Shown here piece by piece: positions 1 to 5,170 of a stretch of 6,445 bases of DNA. Numbering within the stretch: position 1 is the stretch's first letter; every line of letters starts with the position of its first letter. The position numbers and the translations under genes were made by a program. A model generated the notes under the pieces. That model was not told the origin of the DNA, made no database searches, and was given only the letters and a program-made list of their open reading frames with translations. Source of the stretch: an uncultured Angelakisella sp. (GTDB lineage: Bacteria > Bacillota > Clostridia > Oscillospirales > Ruminococcaceae); assembly GCA_910585535.1 (NCBI GenBank), contig CAJUFK010000154.1, positions 1 through 6,445 of the forward strand, written 5' to 3'.

Positions 1-55
1 GCGCGTCTCGGAGCGCAACCGCCGTAGGCGGCTCTTGGCGCGGAGAGGCTTTGCT

Positions 56-84
56 ACTTTCTTTTTGCGATAGAAAAAGAAAGT
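56..84. other. Perfect 11-bp inverted repeat (A/T-rich hairpin)
   Basis: The arms ACTTTCTTTTT (56-66) and AAAAAGAAAGT (74-84) are exactly complementary around a 7-nt loop, GCGATAG. It stands out as an A/T-rich palindrome in GC-rich surroundings. A U-rich arm followed by a purine-rich arm does not make a classical terminator in either direction. A structural element of a repeat, or a protein-binding dyad, is more likely. Confidence 0.55.
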
Positions 85-138
85 TGACCGTAGGTCACGG
101 TCCCGAAGGGATCAAGCCTAACGCCCTGCACGACCTGA

Positions 139-240
139 CCCGCAAATACACCCCAGTGGGGTGTTTTGCGCGGACGGCGGCAGTCTCGGCGGGTCCCGAA
201 GGAACTCATCGACGCCTATATTTCCAGCCTGTCCCAATAA
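139..240 (+). pseudogene. Possible 3' end of a disrupted or degraded coding gene
   Basis: In frame 1, the codons just before the TAA at 238-240 read VPKELIDAYISSLSQ. About two thirds of them end in G or C, matching the codon style of the genes downstream. The stop lies 6 nt before a strong intrinsic terminator, where the end of a real gene would be expected. Going upstream the frame passes through a basic, low-quality stretch and the hairpin at 141-170, then closes at a TGA (136-138). No complete gene can therefore be read. Either a repeat element has replaced or interrupted the upstream part, or the match to coding style is chance in 15 codons. I cannot assign a family. The true left limit of the coding remnant is probably near 175-195. 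Confidence 0.3.
141..170. other. Strong bulged stem-loop
   Basis: Arms CGCAAA (141-146) and ACACCCC (148-154) pair with GGGGTGT (158-164) and TTTGCG (165-170). One T at 147 is bulged and the loop is AGT. This gives 13 base pairs, the strongest structure of the left-hand hairpin cluster. The four T residues at 164-167 are consumed by the stem, so it is a poor rho-independent terminator. It may belong to the repeat or be a transcript-stabilising structure. Confidence 0.45.
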
Positions 241-246
241 CCGGTG

Positions 247-287
247 GCGCGGCAAGTCTTTTTAAGGCTTGCCGCGCTTTCTCTTTT
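247..287 (+). terminator. Rho-independent terminator of the upstream transcription unit
   Basis: A perfect 10-bp GC-rich stem pairs GCGCGGCAAG (247-256) with CTTGCCGCGC (268-277). It extends inward by a T-G wobble and three more pairs, closing on a TTT loop at 261-263. The tract TTTCTCTTTT (278-287) follows directly. This is the textbook intrinsic terminator layout for + strand transcription arriving from the left. It sits 6 nt after the candidate stop codon at 238-240 and just before the gdpP promoter, so it should insulate gdpP from upstream read-through. Confidence 0.85.
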
Positions 288-297
288 GTGGTATACT
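269..297 (+). promoter_or_regulatory. Predicted sigma-A promoter for gdpP-rplI-dnaB
   Basis: The -10 box TATACT (292-297) is preceded by TG at 289-290, giving an extended -10. A 17-nt spacer separates it from the -35-like TTGCCG (269-274), which matches four of six consensus positions. The expected start of transcription is near 303-305, giving a leader of about 60 nt before the gdpP start codon. The -35 element lies within the right arm of the terminator that ends the upstream unit. The local sequence is A/T-rich against a GC-rich background, which supports a real promoter. Confidence 0.7.
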
Positions 298-314
298 ATA
301 TCGTGATTATACTT

Positions 315-338
315 CGGCAGTCTGTTTTGCCGGCTTTT
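315..338 (+). promoter_or_regulatory. Small hairpin plus T run in the gdpP leader
   Basis: CGGCA (315-319) pairs with TGCCG (328-332) around an 8-nt loop, and GCTTTT (333-338) follows. It lies between the predicted transcription start and the gdpP ribosome binding site, so it could act as a weak attenuator or leader structure. The stem is only 5 bp, so it may simply be fortuitous. Confidence 0.25.
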
Positions 339-363
339 CCTATGAAGCAAAGGAGGAAAACGT

Positions 364-2364
364 ATGCTGGATCGGATGAATCTTTACCGCCCGGTGATCT
401 ACGGTACCCTCATCATCAGCGGCCTGGCGGTGGGTTCCTTGTACTTCTTCGCCGACCTCCGGGTCTTTGCCATCTTTGGGGCGGCGTGGCTTGTGGCGGT
501 GGTCTGGGCCCTCCTCTACTGCGCCCGGATCGGCCGGGACACCGAAAAGCAGCTGTCCGCCCTTCGGGAGTCCCTCTTCGGGGCCCAGCGGGATTCGGTG
601 GCGGAGTTCCCCATGGCCACCATGATCCTCCGGGAGACCGGGGAGGTGCTGTGGCAGAACGACTATTGCCGCCAGCACGTCCTGGATGGGGTGGACGCCT
701 TTGGAAGGCAGATCACCGACCTGGTGCCCCAGGTGGACCTGGCCGGGGAGATGGGCCCCGACGGCCAGAACGTCATGGTGGGGGACCGGATGTTCACCCT
801 TTACTATCTGCGTACCGACCGCCAGGCCGAGCCGGTGTACGTCCTGTACTTCTTCGACGACCACGACCTGAAGATCTACGCCAAGGAATACTTCGATTCC
901 CGGCCCTGGGTGATGCTTATGGTCATCGACAACTTCTCCGAGCTGTTTTTGGACGCCAAGGAAAACGAGCGCAGCAAGACCATGGGGGAGATCGAGCATA
1001 TCATCGAAACCTTTGCCGAGGAGAACCACGGCCTTCTCAAAAAGCTGGAGAAGGACCGGTACATCGCCGTTATCGAGGACCGGTATATGCGCCAGGTGGA
1101 GGCCAGCCGCTTCCAGCTTCTGGACCAGATCCGGAGCATCACCGCCGGGGACCGCATCTCCGCCACCATGTCCATCGGGGTGGGCAGCAAGGAGGGCAGC
1201 CTCCACGAATCGGAGGCCCTGGCCCGCCAGGCCCTGGATATGGCCCTGGGCCGGGGCGGCGACCAGGCCGCCGTCAAGCTTCGGGACGGGTACGAGTTCT
1301 TCGGCGGCGTCTCCAAGGGGGTGGAGAAGCGCAACAAGGTGCGGACCCGCATCGTTGCCAACGCCATCACCGAGATCATCCAGACCAGCCAGAACATCCT
1401 GGTCATGGGCCACCGCTTCGCCGACCTGGACTGTGTGGGGGCGGCGGTGGGCCTCTGTGCCGGACTGCGGAACATGGGGCGTTCCGCCCACATCGTCCTG
1501 GATCAGGAGCGCAGCCTTGCCCAGTCCCTGGTGGACCGGGTGAAGGCGGAGGGGCTGGGGGACCTTTTCCTCTCCCCCGAGGCCGCCCTGGAAACCCTGG
1601 GGCAGGACACCCTTCTTTTCGTGGTGGATACCCACGTCAAGACCCTTCTGGAGTCCCCCACCGTCTATGCCGGATGCCGCAACGTGGTGGTCATCGACCA
1701 TCACCGCAAGATGGTGGACCACATCGACAACGCCATCATCTTCTTCCACGAGCCCTACGCCTCCTCCGCCTGCGAAATGGTGGCGGAGCTGGACCAGTAC
1801 CTGGGGGAAAAGCAGAAGATCAGCACCGTGGAGGCAGAGGCCATGCTCTCCGGCATCATGCTGGATACCAAGAACTTTACCCTTCGCACCGGGGTCCGCA
1901 CCTTCGAGGCCGCGGCCTACCTCCGGCGGATGGGGGCGGATACCGTGGAGGTCCGCAAGCTGTTTGCCTCCACCATTGACGCCTACCGCAGCAAGGCCCA
2001 GCTGGTGGCCTCGGCCCAGGAGTACCGGGGCTGCGCCATCGCCTGCACCGAGCGGGAGGTGCCGGACATCCGGATCATCGCTTCCCAGGCGGCGGACGAA
2101 CTGCTGAACATCTCCGGGGTGGACGCCTCCTTCCTGCTGTTTACCTCCGGCACCGGGGTGAACATCTCCGCCCGGAGCATGGGGGAGGTCAACGTCCAGG
2201 TCATTATGGAGAGCCTGGGGGGCGGCGGCCACCTGACCATGGCGGCGGCCCAGCTGCCCGACATCACCATGGAGGAGACCAAGCTGCGCCTCCGGGAGGC
2301 CATCGACAACTACTTTGAGGCAAACCCCCATCAGGGAATACTGCCGGCAAATCCGGGGAACTGA
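364..2364 (+). CDS. gdpP: Cyclic di-AMP phosphodiesterase GdpP (DHH-DHHA1, YybT family)
   Basis: This membrane phosphodiesterase hydrolyses c-di-AMP to pApA, lowering the second messenger that governs potassium and osmotic balance and cell-wall stress. The 666-residue protein has the full family layout. Two membrane segments (about 10-29 and 34-53) come first, then a PAS-like region (about 75-165). A degenerate GGDEF domain follows (about 175-305), with SIGVG at 270-274, GRGGDQ at 296-301 and no intact GGDEF signature. Next is a DHH domain with metal ligands H350, D354 and D356 (GHRFADLD), D422, the D445-H446-H447 triad and D501. A DHHA1 domain carries GGGGH at 619-623. All expected metal-binding residues are present, so it should be active. 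The ATG at 364 follows AAAGGAGG (349-356) by 7 nt. It is the first gene after a predicted promoter, and rplI begins 29 nt downstream. Confidence 0.96.
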   Translation: MLDRMNLYRPVIYGTLIISGLAVGSLYFFADLRVFAIFGAAWLVAVVWALLYCARIGRDTEKQLSALRESLFGAQRDSVAEFPMATMILRETGEVLWQNDYCRQHVLDGVDAFGRQITDLVPQVDLAGEMGPDGQNVMVGDRMFTLYYLRTDRQAEPVYVLYFFDDHDLKIYAKEYFDSRPWVMLMVIDNFSELFLDAKENERSKTMGEIEHIIETFAEENHGLLKKLEKDRYIAVIEDRYMRQVEASRFQLLDQIRSITAGDRISATMSIGVGSKEGSLHESEALARQALDMALGRGGDQAAVKLRDGYEFFGGVSKGVEKRNKVRTRIVANAITEIIQTSQNILVMGHRFADLDCVGAAVGLCAGLRNMGRSAHIVLDQERSLAQSLVDRVKAEGLGDLFLSPEAALETLGQDTLLFVVDTHVKTLLESPTVYAGCRNVVVIDHHRKMVDHIDNAIIFFHEPYASSACEMVAELDQYLGEKQKISTVEAEAMLSGIMLDTKNFTLRTGVRTFEAAAYLRRMGADTVEVRKLFASTIDAYRSKAQLVASAQEYRGCAIACTEREVPDIRIIASQAADELLNISGVDASFLLFTSGTGVNISARSMGEVNVQVIMESLGGGGHLTMAAAQLPDITMEETKLRLREAIDNYFEANPHQGILPANPGN

Positions 2365-2393
2365 TGCAAAACTAGGAAAAGAGGTATAGAACA

Positions 2394-2843
2394 ATGAAAG
2401 TGATTCTGACACAGGACGTCAAGGGCTCCGGCCGCAAGGGGGAGCTGGTCACCGTCTCCGACGGCTACGCCAACAACTTCCTTCTGAAAAGAGGGCTGGC
2501 CATCGCCGCCACTCCCCAGGCGATGAACGAACTGAAAAGCCGGGAGGCCGCCGCCGCCCACCGCCTGGCGGAGGAGAAAAAGGCCGCCGAGGCCGCCGCC
2601 AAGGAGCTGGAGGGCAAGACGGTGAAGCTGTACGCCCGGGGAGGCGCCGGCGGCAAGCTGTTTGGCTCGGTCAGCACCAAGGAGATCGCCGAGGCCATCC
2701 AGAAGGAGCTGGGGGTGGAGCTGGATAAGCGGAAGATCTCCCTGGACGCGGAGATCAAGGCCTTTGGCACCTACAACGCCGAGGTGAAGCTGTACGCCGG
2801 GGTTTCCGCCCGGGTCTTTGTTGTGGTCAGCGAGCAGCAGTAA
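2394..2843 (+). CDS. rplI: 50S ribosomal protein bL9
   Basis: Ribosomal protein bL9 binds 23S rRNA near the L1 stalk and helps maintain reading-frame fidelity. The predicted 149 residues equal the length of the well-studied Geobacillus protein. The N-terminal domain opens MKVILTQDVKGSGRKGE and carries the hallmark DGYANNFLLKRGLA (about 23-36). A long alanine- and lysine-rich connecting helix follows (about 41-75). The C-terminal RNA-binding domain includes the conserved GGKLFGSVSTKEIAEAI stretch and a LDKRKI motif. A GAGGT Shine-Dalgarno (2381-2385) lies 8 nt before the ATG. The gene sits 29 nt after gdpP and 18 nt before dnaB, so co-transcription is likely. Confidence 0.97.
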   Translation: MKVILTQDVKGSGRKGELVTVSDGYANNFLLKRGLAIAATPQAMNELKSREAAAAHRLAEEKKAAEAAAKELEGKTVKLYARGGAGGKLFGSVSTKEIAEAIQKELGVELDKRKISLDAEIKAFGTYNAEVKLYAGVSARVFVVVSEQQ

Positions 2844-2861
2844 CAAGGAGGATGCGGGGCT

Positions 2862-4220
2862 ATGCCCATGGATGTTCTTAGCACGGATCTTTACGGCCAG
2901 GCCCTGCCCTTTAACCTGGAGGCGGAGCAAAGCGTCCTGGGGGCGCTGCTTTTGGATCCCCACTGTATTCCGGAGGTCATGGAGCTGATAAAGCCGGAGT
3001 ATTTCCACCGGACCCAGCACCAGGATCTTTACGCCGTTATGGTGCGGATGTTCACCATGGGGGAGGCCATCGATCCCATTACCGTTCTGGAAAATGTCCG
3101 GAAGGAAAAAATCTTTGAGACCCCGGACGAGGCCAAGGTCTACCTGGCCCGGCTGGCCGACGTGGTCCCCTCCACCTTTCAGGACAAGGTCCGGGATTAC
3201 GCCGCCATCGTCCAGGAGAAATACTACCTCCGGAGCCTTATCGCCGCCTCCCGGGACGTAATGGACAACGCCATGGATCCCCAGGCCAGGGCCTCGGAGC
3301 TGCTGGACCTTGCGGAACAGCGGATCTACGACATCCGCCAGGGCCGGCAGAGCAGCAGCATCCTGCCCATCTCCAAGATCCTGGTGGAGACCTACGACCA
3401 TCTCCAGCGGATCAGCGGGGAGGACAGAAAGGACTACCTGGGTCTTTCCACCGGCTACAGCGACCTGGACCACATGATTACCGGGCTGAACAAGTCCGAC
3501 TTTATCCTCATCGCCGCCCGCCCGGCGGTGGGGAAAACTGCCTTTGCCCTGAACATCGCCTCCAACGTGGCCAAGCAGTCCGGCAAGGCGGTGGCCATCT
3601 TCTCCCTGGAGATGAGCAAGGAGCAGCTGGCCCAGCGGCTCCTCTCCTCCGAAGCCCTGGTGGAGCTGCAAAAGCTCCTCACCGGCAGCCTCACCGACGA
3701 CGACTGGGTGAAGATCGCCCGGGCCACCCAGACCCTGGCGGCCTCCGGCATCTTTGTAGATGACAACGCCATCGTCACCGTGCCGGAGATCAAGGCGAAG
3801 CTCCGGCGGATCAAGAACCTGGGGCTGGTGGTCATCGACTACCTCCAGCTGATGACCAGCGGCAGGAGCATCCAGAACCGGGTCCAGGAGGTCTCGGAGA
3901 TCACCCGGAACCTGAAGCTGATGGCCAAGGAGCTGAACGTCCCGGTCATCACCCTTTCCCAGCTGTCCCGGAGCATCGAATCCCGAAGCGAACACAAGCC
4001 CATGCTCTCCGACCTTCGGGAGTCCGGCTCCATCGAGCAGGACGCCGACATTGTGATGTTCCTCCACCGGGAGGCCCTGTACAACGAGGCGGAGAGCGTC
4101 AACGACGCCAAGTGCATCGTAGCCAAAAACCGCCACGGGGAGACCGGGACCATCAGCCTTTACTGGGACGGCCAATTCACCCGCTACTCCAGCGTAGCCT
4201 TTGGCCGCTCCCCGGACTAG
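2862..4220 (+). CDS. dnaB: Replicative DNA helicase DnaB
   Basis: This is the hexameric ATP-driven helicase that unwinds the chromosome at the replication fork (the protein called DnaC in Bacillus subtilis). The 452 residues are full length. The N-terminal primase-interacting domain starts around PFNLEAEQSVLGALL (about 16-30). A linker leads to the RecA-like motor, with Walker A ARPAVGKT (219-226), catalytic E250 in FSLEMS, Walker B VVIDYLQL with D326, the LSQLSR and SDLRESGSIEQDAD segments, and the arginine-finger region KNRHGE with R424. The usual intein insertion sites, such as the P-loop, are uninterrupted. AAGGAGG (2845-2851) lies 10 nt before the ATG at 2862. A second ATG at 2868 would leave 16 nt, so the first is preferred. 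rplI ends 18 nt upstream. No good terminator follows. Confidence 0.97.
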   Translation: MPMDVLSTDLYGQALPFNLEAEQSVLGALLLDPHCIPEVMELIKPEYFHRTQHQDLYAVMVRMFTMGEAIDPITVLENVRKEKIFETPDEAKVYLARLADVVPSTFQDKVRDYAAIVQEKYYLRSLIAASRDVMDNAMDPQARASELLDLAEQRIYDIRQGRQSSSILPISKILVETYDHLQRISGEDRKDYLGLSTGYSDLDHMITGLNKSDFILIAARPAVGKTAFALNIASNVAKQSGKAVAIFSLEMSKEQLAQRLLSSEALVELQKLLTGSLTDDDWVKIARATQTLAASGIFVDDNAIVTVPEIKAKLRRIKNLGLVVIDYLQLMTSGRSIQNRVQEVSEITRNLKLMAKELNVPVITLSQLSRSIESRSEHKPMLSDLRESGSIEQDADIVMFLHREALYNEAESVNDAKCIVAKNRHGETGTISLYWDGQFTRYSSVAFGRSPD

Positions 4221-4236
4221 CCGGGCTAGCGCCCGG
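4217..4236 (+). other. Overlapping hairpins at the dnaB stop codon
   Basis: CCGGGC (4221-4226) pairs with GCCCGG (4231-4236) around a TAGC loop, immediately after the TAG stop. An alternative CTAGC/GCTAG pairing (4217-4221 with 4225-4229) overlaps it. There is no T tract, so this is at best a weak or factor-assisted end signal, or an mRNA 3' stabiliser. Confidence 0.35.
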
Positions 4237-4242
4237 AGGCGG

Positions 4243-4307
4243 ACCCTGCCCGCCCCCTTTGGGGGCTTACGTTGGTATGGGGCGGTGGGTCGTGCCTGGA
4301 GTCTTGG
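4243..4307. repeat. Intergenic direct repeat, copy 1 (65 bp)
   Basis: This 65-bp segment recurs at 4323-4387 with only two differences (4248 G against 4328 A; 4260 T against 4340 C), at an offset of exactly 80 bp. It contains a 6-bp stem GCCCCC-TTT-GGGGGC (4252-4266), followed by a G/T-rich tail. It can close an outer stem between ACCC-t-GCC (4243-4250) and GGTGGGT (4284-4290). Because 80 is not a multiple of three, the two copies fall in different reading frames, which argues for a nucleic-acid rather than a protein role. It lies in the 253-nt gap between dnaB and the SUKH gene. Confidence 0.9.
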
Positions 4308-4322
4308 GTTGTTTGCTGGCAC

Positions 4323-4387
4323 ACCCTACCCGCCCCCTTCGGGGGCTTACGTTGGTATGGGGCGGTGGGTCGTGCCTGGAGTCTTGG
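4323..4387. repeat. Intergenic direct repeat, copy 2 (65 bp)
   Basis: This is the second copy, 63 of 65 positions identical to copy 1 and separated from it by a 15-bp spacer (4308-4322). The inner stem GCCCCC-TTC-GGGGGC (4332-4346) is intact. The substitution at 4340 falls in the loop, and the one at 4328 turns a G-U pair into A-U in the proposed outer stem. An 8-bp echo of the repeat start, ACCCTGCC, appears at 4410-4417 and may be a remnant of a third copy. The rest of the gap (4388-4456) holds a 6-bp inverted repeat (4393-4398 with 4411-4416), a short dyad at 4432-4443 and no clear promoter. Confidence 0.9.
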
Positions 4388-4456
4388 CGGGTGCAGGGCG
4401 GTACGGATCACCCTGCCTTTGCTGCCCAGCGGTCAATTTTGACTTCTATCCGGAAG

Positions 4457-4465
4457 AAGGGAGGG
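4457..4465 (+). promoter_or_regulatory. Ribosome binding site that fixes the SUKH gene start
   Basis: AAGGGAGGG contains GGAGG at 4460-4464, nine nt before the ATG at 4474. The reading frame stays open upstream into the end of dnaB, but that extension would translate the repeat region into proline- and glycine-rich sequence. This site therefore decides the start. Confidence 0.8.
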
Positions 4466-4473
4466 GGAAGCCG

Positions 4474-5148
4474 ATGTTTACCAGAGAAAAGGTCGAAAGG
4501 ATCTTGGAGAAGGCCCGGGAGATCGACAGCAAGCTGGAGATGTTCGGGGTCAAAAATCACCAGTACAAGCTGAACCCCCCGGTCCCGGAGGCGTTCGTCC
4601 GGGATGTGGAGGAGAAGTGCGGCTTCACCCTGCCCCAGGACTACCGCCGGTTCATCACCCAGGTGGGGGACGGCGGGGCGGGGCCGGATTATGGCATCGC
4701 CCCCTTCGGGGAGTTCTGGAAGAAGGGCTATTTCCAGGAGGATCGGTTTGCGGAACATCACCGGCGGGGCTGGCGGCGCAGTCTGGTGCGGCCCTTCTCC
4801 ATCCGCCCCCTGCTGTGGGAAGAACGGGACAACTGTATGTGCGACCCGGAGGTCTACGAAATGCACCCGGAACACTTCTTCGTCTGGGAGAAACCGGAAA
4901 ATGAGTGGGAAACGCCCCAGAGTACCGATGGCTTTTTCTGCCTGGGGGATAAGGGCTGCGGCTGGGGATACGGCATCGTGCTGAACGGGGAAAAGCGGGG
5001 CCAGCTTTTTACCACCGACCACGAAGGCGGTTTTGCCTGGGAGGCCTACAGCTTCAACGAGTTTTACAGCCGCTACCTGGAGCATCTGGCCGACACCAAG
5101 GCCCTCCAAAAGGAGCTGGAGTGGTGGCGGGGGCGCTTCAAACGCTGA
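4474..5148 (+). CDS. SMI1/KNR4 (SUKH) family protein
   Basis: The predicted 224-residue soluble protein has no signal peptide or membrane segment. Its SUKH character rests on two blocks. The first is LPQDYRRFITQVGDGGAGPDYGIAPFGE (about 53-80), matching the family pattern of LP.DYR.F....G.GG. The second is LGDKGCGWGYGIVLNG (about 157-172), followed by a GQLFTTDHEGGFAW strand region. The C-terminal part is aromatic and acidic, ending in a helix with a basic tail. In bacteria SUKH proteins are often immunity proteins against contact-dependent or polymorphic toxins, but many stand alone with unknown roles. No toxin gene is next to this one. It lies between dnaB and tilS, with tilS only 22 nt downstream, so it probably shares a transcript with tilS. 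The family call is reasonably firm; the immunity role is conjecture. Confidence 0.8.
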   Translation: MFTREKVERILEKAREIDSKLEMFGVKNHQYKLNPPVPEAFVRDVEEKCGFTLPQDYRRFITQVGDGGAGPDYGIAPFGEFWKKGYFQEDRFAEHHRRGWRRSLVRPFSIRPLLWEERDNCMCDPEVYEMHPEHFFVWEKPENEWETPQSTDGFFCLGDKGCGWGYGIVLNGEKRGQLFTTDHEGGFAWEAYSFNEFYSRYLEHLADTKALQKELEWWRGRFKR

Positions 5149-5170
5149 ACAAGGGAGGGAGGGTCCGGGA

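Larger units (their letters stand above)
19..170. repeat. Hairpin-rich noncoding segment, candidate dispersed intergenic repeat
   Basis: This stretch packs several perfect inverted repeats, mostly with three-base loops. They are CCGCC-GTA-GGCGG at 19-31; an 11-bp stem at 56-84; TGACC-GTA-GGTCA at 85-97; TCCC-GAA-GGGA at 101-111, extendable by a wobble pair to 99-113; and a long bulged stem at 141-170. Stop codons in frames 1 and 2 (25-27, 71-73, 85-87, 91-93, 136-138) argue against + strand coding in those frames. Frame 3 is open but has no ribosome binding site or recognisable protein. Dense short hairpins with triloops resemble REP-like or MITE-like dispersed elements. That identity is an inference, since only one copy is in view. 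The left boundary may lie outside the window. Confidence 0.4.

Noticed and set aside
51..1979. Long + strand open frame overlapping gdpP
   Set aside because: It crosses the terminator and promoter, has no ribosome binding site, and becomes arginine/proline/glycine-rich sequence out of frame with gdpP.
340..2412. Long minus-strand open frame (about 690 codons) opposite gdpP
   Set aside because: It mirrors a fully recognisable gdpP. Its translation is low-complexity, rich in histidine, glycine and leucine, as expected for the antisense of GC-biased codons.
3513..4140. Possible intein in dnaB
   Set aside because: The helicase motifs run continuously from Walker A to the arginine finger, and the total length of 452 residues is normal.
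2331..4322. Minus-strand open frame opposite rplI and dnaB
   Set aside because: It is a shadow of two confidently identified genes and has no protein-like motif.
4243..4387. The two repeats as a short CRISPR array
   Set aside because: There are only two 65-bp units with a 15-bp spacer and no cas gene. Unit and spacer sizes are wrong for CRISPR.
4439..4467. TTGACT at 4439-4444 as a -35 box for the SUKH gene
   Set aside because: The position 17 nt downstream is purine-rich (AGGGGG) and falls on the ribosome binding site, so no -10 box exists.
4201..4473. N-terminal extension of the SUKH gene through the repeat region
   Set aside because: It would overlap the end of dnaB and translate out-of-frame repeat copies. 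A strong ribosome binding site precedes the ATG at 4474, and SUKH homology begins after it.
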